From positions 1 to 16,490 of the forward strand of contig CAUUKX010000044.1 of NCBI GenBank assembly GCA_963545585.1: a stretch of DNA of 16,490 nucleotides, in the 5' to 3' direction. The number at the start of each line of letters is the position of its first letter. Position 1 is the stretch's first letter. The notes under the pieces are model-generated. The model did no database searches, had not been told where the DNA came from, and was given only the letters and a program-made list of their open reading frames with translations. The translations under genes and the position numbers were made by a program. Below, piece by piece: positions 8,135 through 14,418 of the stretch. The stretch comes from W11650 sp963545585 (GTDB taxonomy: Bacteria; Bacillota; Clostridia; Lachnospirales; Vallitaleaceae).

Positions 8135-8665
8135 TTATTCCTCCCGGCCTCCGGGCAAAATACGATTGACGGCCTGCGCAGTAACAATGCCGATAAAAGT
8201 ATCCAGCATTCGGTTCGCTGCGAATAAATACGGCTTTTCATCGCCGCCGTGGGAAACCGTAACGCTTAAAAATACGACACAGCCGATATAAACCGCTTCT
8301 TTGGCCTTTAACGCAACAATGCTGTAAATCACCGGCACTAAGCCCAGTGTAATCAGCAAAAAATGCAGCCAGCCAAACTCCGTCATATCCAGCCTCCGGA
8401 ACAGCAAAAGGCACAACAGGCCGATACTGCCGCCAATCAGCGTGCCGATACTGCGGTGAATTCCGGCTCTTTTCCCTTCATCAACATCCTTTTTCATGCA
8501 TAAAATTGCGGCAATCGCCGAATAAAACGGCAGCACGCCGCGCAAAATGCCAATCGCAAAACAAAGATAAACAGCAATTAAAGTCTTAATCGTCCGCATG
8601 CCCCAAAGCGGAAGCTGCGGCTTTGGCTTACTTCCTGCTTCTGTTTTCTTTCTTTTTCTTTTCAT
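8135..8665 (-). CDS. FUSC/ArAE-family membrane protein (aromatic acid exporter-like)
   Basis: The 176-residue protein has a basic N-terminus (MKRKRKKTE) and about four or five membrane segments between residues 25 and 165. Two stretches are typical of the family: RAGIHRSIGTLIGGSIGL (66-83) and NRMLDTFIGIVTAQAVN (151-167). Larger relatives (the ArAE/YhfK/AaeB group) are proposed exporters of aromatic acids; this one is only the N-terminal membrane half, without the soluble domain, a common short form in Firmicutes. AGAGGAAAT precedes the ATG. It ends 52 bp before dnaE and appears to be the first gene of that transcript. The substrate is unknown. Confidence 0.75.
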   Translation of the reverse strand: MKRKRKKTEAGSKPKPQLPLWGMRTIKTLIAVYLCFAIGILRGVLPFYSAIAAILCMKKDVDEGKRAGIHRSIGTLIGGSIGLLCLLLFRRLDMTEFGWLHFLLITLGLVPVIYSIVALKAKEAVYIGCVVFLSVTVSHGGDEKPYLFAANRMLDTFIGIVTAQAVNRILPGGREE

Positions 8666-8688
8666 TATTTCCTCTGATTTATTTTTTG

Positions 8689-8725
8689 ACTCAACTTTCC
8701 CTTGTCGAAAGGCTCTGCTGTTCTT
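8689..8725. repeat. Partial copy of the CTCAACTTTCCC hairpin-element family
   Basis: ACTCAACTTTCCC (8689-8701) is followed by TTGTCGAAAGGC, matching the hairpin-bearing end of the fuller copies at 12158 and 13825; the other half is missing and the hairpin is decayed. It lies in the 5' leader of the FUSC transcript, between its predicted start near 8721 and the ribosome site, so the leader RNA carries GGGAAAGTTGAG. Confidence 0.6.
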
Positions 8726-8727
8726 TT

Positions 8728-8756
8728 ATTATACCCAATTTTTGCCGCTTTTTCAA
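8728..8756 (-). promoter_or_regulatory. Near-consensus sigma-A promoter for the FUSC-dnaE unit
   Basis: On the minus strand TTGAAA (8751-8756) and a perfect TATAAT (8728-8733) are separated by exactly 17 bases, followed by an A-rich start region. The predicted transcript starts near 8721 and reaches the FUSC ATG after about 55 bases. It is the clearest promoter in the window. Confidence 0.8.
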
Positions 8757-8815
8757 TGCTCATCTTGCGCCGACGCTTGTGATTTTTTTGTCTTTTTTTA
8801 TTTTGTTTATCGATT

Positions 8816-8899
8816 ACTCAACTTTCCCATGTTCGTCAGAACAGTCTTTTTTAGGTAGACCGCCCGCCCGGGCAGAAATGCGATCAGGGGAAAGTTGAA
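8816..8899. repeat. Short complete copy of the hairpin-element family (84 bp)
   Basis: The left end is ACTCAACTTTCCC (8816-8828) and the right end GGGGAAAGTTGA (8887-8898), an inverted pair. The left module (CATGTTCGTCAGAACAG and TCTTTTTTAGG) is the reverse complement of the right module of the 13825-14005 copy, with one mismatch. The right module, with CCGCCCGCCCGGGCAGAAA, matches that copy's left module inverted. The element lies between the divergent promoters of the FUSC and CPBP genes. Confidence 0.85.
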
Positions 8900-8932
8900 T
8901 CTATTATCTTAACACTATTTTTATTCTCATTA

Positions 8933-8941
8933 TGCTATACT
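8933..8941 (+). promoter_or_regulatory. Extended -10 promoter of the CPBP protease gene
   Basis: TGCTATACT supplies an extended -10 element about 65 bp before the CPBP start. No good -35 is seen at 17 bases; TTAACA at 8909-8914 is too far, with a 21-base gap. The call therefore rests on the extended -10 alone. Confidence 0.4.
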
Positions 8942-9005
8942 TTTTTAAGTTTGATATTTGCTGGATAAATAGTCGTCCGCTGACTGCGGCGAAAAGGAGA
9001 TAAAA

Positions 9006-9869
9006 ATGACTAAAAATAAAATTTTACCTATTGTTCTGCTGCTTCCGATTATGGTTGCCGTCTGGCTGCTCTATCCTCTGATTCAAGATTTGGTAACTAT
9101 TTTCCTTTTTTCGGTAAATGATACGATACCGCCGGAATTCAGCGATTGGCAGATTGACGCCGTTGCTTGTATGTTTCAAATTCTGATATTTGGCGCCGGA
9201 TATTTCCTGCTGAAGCGATTTTACTTTGATAAAAAAGAAGAACCGGCTTGCCGGTTTCTTATTTGCCCGATTGTTCGACCAGTTAAGGAAGATCATTTCC
9301 TGCCGCTCAAGCTGATTGTCATTTCCTTAGGATTAAGCGGGCTTTCTGCCGCTTGGCTCAATTTTGCCGACGCCTTTTTGTCCTCGATTCCGGCCTTTCA
9401 GGACAGCTTTGCTTCCTTTGAGCAAAGTTTCGGGGGACTGGATCAAGAAAATTATTTGTTTGTTTTAGGCTCTGTTGTTATTTTCGGGCCGATCGTGGAA
9501 GAACTGATGTTTCGAGGAATTGTTTACAATTCTATTAAAAAAGCCTTTAACGTGTGGACGGCTATCCTGCTGTCTGCCTTGCTGTTCGGGATTTGGCATA
9601 TGGAACTGGTACAAACGATTTATGTAGTTATCATTGGCGTGGGGATTGCGATTGTTTATGAGGCCACCGGCAATATGGTCTATCCGGCTCTGCTTCATAT
9701 CCTGAATAATTTTTATTCTGCGCTGCCGCCGCAGATGGATACACCGTTTTGGAACAGTACGATTGAAATTGCGAGTTACTTAATGATTTTGCCAACGGTT
9801 TATTTGTTGTTCCAGTTCAATCAAACCATTCGCAATTCGCTAATAACGAATCGCAAGGGTGGGCGTTAA
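9006..9869 (+). CDS. CPBP-family intramembrane glutamic protease
   Basis: The 287-residue membrane protein has about seven or eight hydrophobic segments. The three motifs of the CPBP (Abi/CAAX) family are present: EELMFR (165-170), FGIWH (194-198) and HILNN (231-235), giving the paired glutamates, the arginine and the histidines and asparagine of the active site. Members include Rce1-type CAAX proteases and bacterial proteins linked to bacteriocin maturation or self-immunity; no bacteriocin gene is adjacent, so the substrate is unknown. AAAGGAG lies six bases before the ATG. The gene stands alone, with its own promoter and a strong terminator directly after it. Confidence 0.9.
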   Translation: MTKNKILPIVLLLPIMVAVWLLYPLIQDLVTIFLFSVNDTIPPEFSDWQIDAVACMFQILIFGAGYFLLKRFYFDKKEEPACRFLICPIVRPVKEDHFLPLKLIVISLGLSGLSAAWLNFADAFLSSIPAFQDSFASFEQSFGGLDQENYLFVLGSVVIFGPIVEELMFRGIVYNSIKKAFNVWTAILLSALLFGIWHMELVQTIYVVIIGVGIAIVYEATGNMVYPALLHILNNFYSALPPQMDTPFWNSTIEIASYLMILPTVYLLFQFNQTIRNSLITNRKGGR

Positions 9870-9873
9870 GCAA

Positions 9874-9922
9874 GCCCCACAAACTTTGTCAAAATGTCAG
9901 CGGATTCTGTGGGGCATTTTTA
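9874..9922 (+). terminator. Rho-independent terminator of the CPBP gene
   Basis: GCCCCACA (9874-9881) pairs with TGTGGGGC (9908-9915) and is followed by ATTTTTATT, four bases after the stop codon. The 26-base loop is longer than usual. Confidence 0.8.
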
Positions 9923-9979
9923 TTACAACTTTACAATCAACTCTTGTTCCAGAGCCGGTAGTGAGTATCCAACTGCACA

Positions 9980-10015
9980 ACAAAAACTCGCCAATCCTCT
10001 AAATTTGACGAGTTT
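9980..10015 (-). terminator. Rho-independent terminator of the DUF454 gene
   Basis: On the minus strand AAACTCG pairs with CGAGTTT (10009-10015 with 9984-9990) and the transcript continues as TTGTTG. It lies about 12 bp beyond the DUF454 stop and faces the terminator of the convergent CPBP gene. Confidence 0.65.
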
Positions 10016-10026
10016 CTTCCTATTTA

Positions 10027-10437
10027 TCAGCTTTCCTCCGGTGCTGCCACTTTGGTTTTGACCCGAAAGGCAAAATACCAAATATGAAACGCCCATATAA
10101 TTAGCAAAGCAATCTGACCAAGCGGCACCGCCCGCATCATAATAAAACCAAAAGTAAAAAGACCTGTAACCAGCAGCATTACTCTAATCTTAGCTGCCTT
10201 CGGCATGCCCTGTCCTTTCACATAATCCGCTAAGTTATCCCGGTACAGCTTGGAGTTCTTAAACCAAGCGTCCAGCCGCTCCGAGCTTCTGCCGAAGCAA
10301 AATGCCGCCAAGAGCAAAAAAGGAAAGGCCGGCATCAGCGGCATGACCGCTCCGACTGCGCCCAGTGCCAAGCCAATACAGCCGACAATAATATAAATCC
10401 ATTTTTTAATTGCCATCTTCTTGTTTGGTGTTTCCAT
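10027..10437 (-). CDS. DUF454 (YbaN-like) inner membrane protein
   Basis: The 136-residue protein shows the family pattern: a first membrane segment (about 12-30) running into MPLMPAFPFLLLAAFCFGRS (32-51), then a soluble stretch with LDAWFKNSKLYRDNLADY (55-72), then two more membrane segments (about 84-101 and 105-124). The function of the family is not known. GGAGGAAA lies directly before the ATG. It is a single gene with its own terminator and a candidate promoter about 270 bp upstream, so its transcript would have a long leader. Confidence 0.85.
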   Translation of the reverse strand: METPNKKMAIKKWIYIIVGCIGLALGAVGAVMPLMPAFPFLLLAAFCFGRSSERLDAWFKNSKLYRDNLADYVKGQGMPKAAKIRVMLLVTGLFTFGFIMMRAVPLGQIALLIIWAFHIWYFAFRVKTKVAAPEES

Positions 10438-10627
10438 TTTTCCTCCATTCTTTATCTGTGCCCGGAAAACACATAGTTTAAAACTTATTTTTTATCCATT
10501 TTGTTCCGCACACCATTTCCTGCTGTACCATGCTTTGAGTTTCCGGCAAAATGTTTCTTGTGTTTGTTCCTATTTATTTAAGGCAAATCTGATAAGCCCA
10601 TCCTTCTCCTCTTTTTTCTGCTTTTTC
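10438..10627. other. Leader stretch between DUF454 and lysA with no recognised gene
   Basis: This is AT-rich sequence read as the 5' leader of the DUF454 transcript. On the minus strand it contains a 7-codon ORF behind GAGGAG and a 16-codon ORF without a good ribosome site; neither is convincing. I see no riboswitch or terminator here. Confidence 0.4.
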
Positions 10628-10656
10628 TTGACTTTCCGGCCATTATCCTTTATAGT
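10628..10656 (+). promoter_or_regulatory. Sigma-A promoter likely driving lysA
   Basis: TTGACT (10628-10633) and TATAGT (10651-10656) are separated by exactly 17 bases. The transcript would start near 10663 and carry a leader of about 210 bases before lysA, including the repeat copy at 10759-10845. Confidence 0.65.
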
Positions 10657-10703
10657 GTTTTACTATGAAAGTCCTGTCTGATCCATGGCTGACATCATTT
10701 ATT

Positions 10704-10733
10704 ACTATACCACAAATTTAAGCGATAAACCAA
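10704..10733 (-). promoter_or_regulatory. Extended -10 promoter facing the DUF454 gene
   Basis: On the minus strand TTGGTT (10728-10733) and TATAGT (10704-10709) have an 18-base spacer that ends in TGG, giving an extended -10. It points left towards DUF454 and faces the lysA promoter at 10628-10656, so the two predicted transcripts overlap head-on. Confidence 0.5.
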
Positions 10734-10758
10734 TCTTATTTTAAATTTTTTATGAATT

Positions 10759-10845
10759 ACTCTGCTTTCCCTGTTCATCAAAGCAGTTTTTTGCCAGCTG
10801 CCCGCTCGGCGGAAATGCAGCCTTTCAGCCAGCGGAAAGCCAGCA
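10759..10845. repeat. Diverged copy of the hairpin-element family in the lysA leader
   Basis: The segment aligns along its length with the copy at 8816-8899: CTCTGCTTTCCC at the left, CAAAGCAG and TTTTTTGCC, GCCCGCTCGG, then GGAAATGC and CAGCGGAAAGCCAG at the right. The ends have changed together, AACTTTCCC becoming TGCTTTCCC while AAAGTT becomes AAAGCC, keeping most of the inverted pairing. It ends about 20 bp before the lysA ribosome site. Confidence 0.65.
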
Positions 10846-10875
10846 AATTTATGATTAAAAAAACAAGGAGAACCT

Positions 10876-12153
10876 ATGTTAAACCAAACCTATACCGAAC
10901 AAACGCATTTCTTCGGACAAACCGACCCGCAAAAGCTCCTGCAAAAATACGGCAGTCCGCTTTATGTTTATAATGAATCCATCCTGCGCACCCGTTGCCG
11001 GGAAATTGCCGGATTAAGCGATTATCCGCACTTTCATGCTAATTACTCGGTCAAAGCCAATGGCAACCTGCATTTGCTGCGGATTATACGGGAGGAAGGC
11101 TTTTATGCCGATGCCATGAGCCCCGGTGAAATCTATGTTGAGGAAATGGCCGGTTTTCAGCCCGAGCAAATTCTATTCATCAGCAATAATGTCAGCCCGG
11201 AAGAAATGCGCTTTGCCATTGACCGCAGGATTTTAGTCAGCGTTGATTCGCTTTCGCAGCTGACGCAATACGGACACCTCAATCCCGGTGGCCAAGTCTG
11301 CATCCGATTTAATCCAATGGTTGGCGCTGGTCATAGCGACAAAGTCGTTACCGGCGGCAAAAACACCAAGTTCGGCGTTGATCCGAACATGGTTTCGGAG
11401 GTAAAAGCCATTTTAGCCCGCTATCAGCTCCGTTTGGTTGGCATCAATCAGCATATCGGCTCGCTGTTTATGGAAGATGACCAATATATTCAGGGCATGG
11501 AATCAGCACTAACGGTGGCTCGTCAGTTTACTGACTTAGAATTTATTGATTTCGGCGGCGGCTTCGGCATTCCCTACCGCAAGCAGGCCGGTGAAAAAAG
11601 ACTGGATTTGACGGCTTTGGGTCAAAAACTGCATTCGATTTTCCTGCGCTTTGCCGCCGAGTACGGCAAGGAGCTGACCTTTAAACTCGAACCGGGCCGC
11701 TATATTGTCGCCGAGTGCGGCGTGCTGCTGGGCACCATCACCGCCCTCAAATCCAACTTCGGCAAAAATTATCTGGGCACGGATATCGGCTTCAATGTTC
11801 TGCAAAGGCCGCTTCTTTACGGCAGCCATCATGATATGGAAGTTTACCGACCGGAAACTGGCAAAAGCTATGACCAAAACACTGCCGAAAAAACCACTGT
11901 TTATCAGGTAACTGGCAATATCTGCGAATCCGGCGATATCTTAGCCGCTGACCGGGCGCTGCCAGAAGCACAAGTCGGTGATATTTTAACCGTTTTGGAT
12001 GCCGGTGCTTACGGCTATTGCATGGCTTCTTCTTATAATAACCGGCTGCGGCCGGCAGAAGTCTTGATTACCGCCGGCGGCGAGGATATCCTGATTCGAC
12101 GCCGGGAAACTCTAACCGATTTGGTACAGGCCTTTCCGGGCTCTGCACAATAA
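10876..12153 (+). CDS. lysA: Diaminopimelate decarboxylase
   Basis: This PLP enzyme decarboxylates meso-diaminopimelate to L-lysine, the last step of lysine synthesis. The 425 residues show the fold type III pattern: YSVKAN with the PLP lysine K60, HIGS (193-196), GGGFG (227-231) for phosphate binding, EPGRY (272-276), CESGD (350-354) with the cysteine and glutamate supplied across the dimer, and AGAYGYCMASSYN (376-388). The CESGD and HIGS patterns favour LysA over ornithine, arginine or carboxynorspermidine decarboxylases. AAGGAG precedes the ATG. The gene stands alone, with a promoter about 210 bp upstream. No lysine-riboswitch pattern was recognised in the leader. A hairpin element starts 4 bp after the stop. 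Confidence 0.93.
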   Translation: MLNQTYTEQTHFFGQTDPQKLLQKYGSPLYVYNESILRTRCREIAGLSDYPHFHANYSVKANGNLHLLRIIREEGFYADAMSPGEIYVEEMAGFQPEQILFISNNVSPEEMRFAIDRRILVSVDSLSQLTQYGHLNPGGQVCIRFNPMVGAGHSDKVVTGGKNTKFGVDPNMVSEVKAILARYQLRLVGINQHIGSLFMEDDQYIQGMESALTVARQFTDLEFIDFGGGFGIPYRKQAGEKRLDLTALGQKLHSIFLRFAAEYGKELTFKLEPGRYIVAECGVLLGTITALKSNFGKNYLGTDIGFNVLQRPLLYGSHHDMEVYRPETGKSYDQNTAEKTTVYQVTGNICESGDILAADRALPEAQVGDILTVLDAGAYGYCMASSYNNRLRPAEVLITAGGEDILIRRRETLTDLVQAFPGSAQ

Positions 12154-12157
12154 CCAA

Positions 12158-12245
12158 TTCAACTTTCCCCCGATCGAAGTGCTTCGCACTTCTGCCATCG
12201 TCTTTTTTGGCTCTATCCCGCTCAGAGAGCGGGTGGAAAGTTGAG
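12158..12245. repeat. Complete copy of the hairpin-element family after lysA (88 bp)
   Basis: The ends are TTCAACTTTCCC (12158-12169) and GGAAAGTTGAG (12235-12245). Two hairpins with 3-base loops are inside: GAAGTGC/GCACTTC (12176-12192) and CCCGCTC/GAGCGGG (12217-12233), joined by a stretch with TCTTTTTTGG. The element begins 4 bp after the lysA stop, between the gene and its terminator. Confidence 0.85.
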
Positions 12246-12272
12246 TAAGTAAAATTCATCTCAATTTTAAAC

Positions 12273-12309
12273 AGCCGTTTAAGCAAACGCTTTTCCGGCT
12301 CTTTTTTTG
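12273..12309 (+). terminator. Rho-independent terminator downstream of lysA
   Basis: AGCCG (12273-12277) pairs with CGGCT (12296-12300), with an inner AAGC/GCTT stem, followed by CTTTTTTTG. It lies 120 bp after the lysA stop, beyond the repeat element, which suggests that the element was inserted between the gene and its terminator. Confidence 0.6.
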
Positions 12310-12316
12310 TATTTAA

Positions 12317-12352
12317 CTCAACTTTACCCTGATTGAAGTGCCTCGCACTTCT
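12317..12352. repeat. Half copy of the hairpin-element family
   Basis: CTCAACTTTACCC (12317-12329) is followed by the hairpin GAAGTGC/GCACTTC (12335-12351), then CTGCC. It matches the left half of the copy at 12158, but no right end can be found before the neighbouring gene. The rest of this gap, about 12353-12474, holds nothing I can identify. Confidence 0.7.
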
Positions 12353-12474
12353 GCCTATCGAAAAGCCAATCTGTTTCTGCTCTGTATGAGCCGCCGCAGC
12401 CTCGCCATTTCATGCGTCCCTGTCCAGCAAAACGCCATTTTTTATCGCCATCCTCTCCGATTCAGCGATGCCCT

Positions 12475-13800
12475 CTACTGCACAGCCGGAGTATTCGGCT
12501 CAACCGCCGCTGGTGCAAGAGCGGTCTGCAATTCTTCCAACGTAGCAATCTCACCCTTTAAATAGGCCTCCAGCTTTTGGTAATATTCCTTTTCCTGCCG
12601 CAGCTGCTCCGCTGATTTCGCCGGAATGGCTTTGATGGTTTCAATATAAAGCGGCATTATCTTTTGCCCGCCGAGGAAAGAATCCTCCATCTCCAGCTGA
12701 TAGCTTTCCAAAACCGGCAGAAAAGCCGGCAACTCTTGGGTTTTCTTCAGCCATTCCTGCAACAGCTCCTGATTTTGAGTAACATAGACCAAAAATGCTT
12801 TGGCCATCTCTGCCCGCTGGCTGTTAGCCGAAATTCCCAGCCAAATCCCGTCGGAAAAAGACGCAGCCGGACAGGCCGCCGCCGCCCAATCACCCCAAGT
12901 TGGATTTTTCTCGGTATCGCTTGCCTCTTTCTTATTGCCCGCCTTTTCTAAAACATAGCTTTTTCCCCAAGAAGGCATCACATAGCCGAAAACTTCAATT
13001 TTTTTACCAGTAATCGAATTAACCGCCTCGCCGTACATGCCCTTAAACCAGTCGGCCGACCACGGCTCCAGTCCGGCCAGCTGATAATTGGTTTCCATTT
13101 GCCGCCCATTGGTCAAAAAAACCTGCTCTTGGGGCGAGAGCACCGCAGTTTCGGTTTTATCACTGACCCCGTAAAAGGCTCTCATATCCCCGACATTGGA
13201 AAAAATCTTATAGCCCGCCGTCTGCAGCTTGCCCGCTAAATCAGTCAAGCTCTCCGGCGCCCCTAGTGCCTCAGTGACCGCTTCCAGCGAATCATTCCCC
13301 AGTGCCGCCTGAGCCGCCGAGCGACGGTAATACAAATTAACTGGTGTGGCCGTCCAGGTCAAAGCCCGCAGCGCTCCGGTACTGTCGGTCGCATAAGCAA
13401 TCGCATACGGCGCATAATGCTCAGCATCCACGTCCGTTAAAGGCAAAAGCGCCTCAGCCGTCAGCCAGTCCTGCATTTCCGCTGCTTCAATCGTATAGAC
13501 ATCCGCTCCCTCGCTGCCCGCCAACAAACGTTCTCGTTCAGCCGCAAACTCGGTGCTGTCCTTGACCACTAACTCAACCTTACAGGCATAGGCCTTTTCA
13601 AATGCCTTGGCCGCATATTCCATATCCTTGGTAAAACTAGTCAGTTTCAAAGTTTGCCCGGCAAACTGACGGTCAATCACTCCGGCCGCCTCTTCTGTCT
13701 TTTGCCCTATATTTTCTTCCTTTTTTTGACTTTCCCCGCCGCAGGCACTGAGACCAAGGCACAACGCCAGCAGGCAGGCAATCCACTTCTTCTTATTCAA
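12475..13800 (-). CDS. Lipoprotein extracellular solute-binding protein, family 1 type
   Basis: The 441-residue protein starts with a lipoprotein signal, MNKKKWIACLLALCLGLSAC, whose LSAC lipobox puts the lipidated cysteine at residue 20. It is therefore anchored outside the membrane. The body reads as a type 1 substrate-binding protein, the sort that delivers sugars or other solutes to ABC importers: TLKLTSFTKDMEYAAKAFEK near the N-terminus, then aromatic-rich segments such as WTATPVNLYYR and LEPWSADWFKGMY. The substrate cannot be read from the sequence. The start is a TTG with GAAAGGA six bases upstream. No permease or ATPase gene is adjacent, so the protein is an orphan here. It lies between two hairpin elements. 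Confidence 0.8.
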   Translation of the reverse strand: MNKKKWIACLLALCLGLSACGGESQKKEENIGQKTEEAAGVIDRQFAGQTLKLTSFTKDMEYAAKAFEKAYACKVELVVKDSTEFAAERERLLAGSEGADVYTIEAAEMQDWLTAEALLPLTDVDAEHYAPYAIAYATDSTGALRALTWTATPVNLYYRRSAAQAALGNDSLEAVTEALGAPESLTDLAGKLQTAGYKIFSNVGDMRAFYGVSDKTETAVLSPQEQVFLTNGRQMETNYQLAGLEPWSADWFKGMYGEAVNSITGKKIEVFGYVMPSWGKSYVLEKAGNKKEASDTEKNPTWGDWAAAACPAASFSDGIWLGISANSQRAEMAKAFLVYVTQNQELLQEWLKKTQELPAFLPVLESYQLEMEDSFLGGQKIMPLYIETIKAIPAKSAEQLRQEKEYYQKLEAYLKGEIATLEELQTALAPAAVEPNTPAVQ

Positions 13801-13824
13801 TCTTTTTCCTTTCTTTTCCTTTTA

Positions 13825-14005
13825 ACTCAACTTTCCCCTGATCGAAACGCTTTGCGTTTCTGCCCGGGCGGGCGGTCTGCATGGATCCACTCTCGCGATT
13901 TTCTTCGCAAATCGCATTCCGTTCCTGCCTGCCGCCGAAAGGCGTAGCCTTTCTGGAAGCAGCGAGCCTAAAAAAGACTGTTCTGTCGAACATGGGAAAG
14001 TTGAG
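13825..14005. repeat. Long copy of the hairpin-element family upstream of the lipoprotein gene
   Basis: A perfect 12-bp terminal inverted repeat, CTCAACTTTCCC (13826-13837) and GGGAAAGTTGAG (13994-14005), bounds the copy. Three hairpins lie inside: GAAACGC/GCGTTTC (13844-13860), GCGATTT/AAATCGC (13895-13915) and GAAAGGC/GCCTTTC (13937-13953). Its two ends equal those of the 84-bp copy at 8816 in inverted orientation, with about 100 extra bases in the middle. It lies about 25 bp upstream of the lipoprotein start, so the promoter of that gene is either inside or beyond the element. Confidence 0.9.
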
Positions 14006-14191
14006 CTCTTAACATTTCCTCATCGGTCGAAAAGCTGTCCCTTCGCTGCCGGTCGTAAACAGCAAAGTATGCCCCTCTTTCCTGCAAATACAAAAGCGTT
14101 CCCTGTTTCTGCAATGACGGGAACAAGCAAAAAAGTATCGCTTTCCCGCAAATATAAATATGATTTTCACGAAAAAATATTTCCGTTAGCA
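14006..14191. other. Spacer between two hairpin elements, possible gene remnant
   Basis: No intact gene is seen in this 186-bp stretch. On the minus strand, two overlapping frames read like protein for 40-50 codons (one includes SDTFLLVPVIAETGN, another GAYFAVYDRQRRDSFSTDEE) and the longer one runs into the element at 13825-14005. This could be a decayed, frameshifted gene end or chance. The promoter of the lipoprotein gene may also lie here, but I could not pick one. Confidence 0.3.
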
Positions 14192-14418
14192 ACTCAACTT
14201 TCCCATGCCCAGAAAGCCTTTTGGGGGCAGACTACCTGCCCGGTAGAAAGCGCAGCTTTCGACTAGGGGGGGATGGGGCGTCTCCCCGGGCAGAAACAAA
14301 TAGCGTTTCGATTAGGCAGGTTGCCCACCCGGCCAGAAGTGCGCAGCGCTTCAGTCAGGCTGCTTGCCCGCCCGGGCAGAAAGCGAAGCTTTCGACCAGG
14401 GGGGGGAAGGGAAGTCAG
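14192..14418. repeat. Expanded copy of the hairpin-element family with four hairpin modules
   Basis: The left end is ACTCAACTTTCCC (14192-14204) and the right end is a degenerate GGGAAGTCAG that runs into the yigZ stop. Between them are four hairpins: GAAAGC/GCTTTC (14246-14260), GAAAC/GTTTC (14293-14309), GAAGTGC/GCGCTTC (14336-14352) and GAAAGC/GCTTTC (14379-14393). Their starts are 47, 43 and 43 bp apart, and each is preceded by a CCCGG-type block and followed by an AGG-rich block. This is a tandem expansion of the module seen once in the short copies. Confidence 0.85.

Noticed and set aside
8083..8241. N-terminal extension of DnaE to 8241
   Set aside because: The extension overlaps the end of the FUSC gene and resembles no DnaE; the GTG at 8082 has a well-placed AAAGGAG.
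10663..10875. Lysine riboswitch (L box) in the lysA leader
   Set aside because: The leader length would allow one, but I could not find the conserved lysine-riboswitch core and the second half of the leader is a repeat copy. A covariance-model search would settle it.
13968..14192. 74-codon minus-strand ORF starting at a TTG
   Set aside because: It has no ribosome site and its last third is repeat-element sequence; at most it is a gene remnant.
14238..14400. CRISPR-like array
   Set aside because: The units are hairpin modules with similar sequence throughout, with no unique spacers of constant length between identical repeats, and no cas genes are present.
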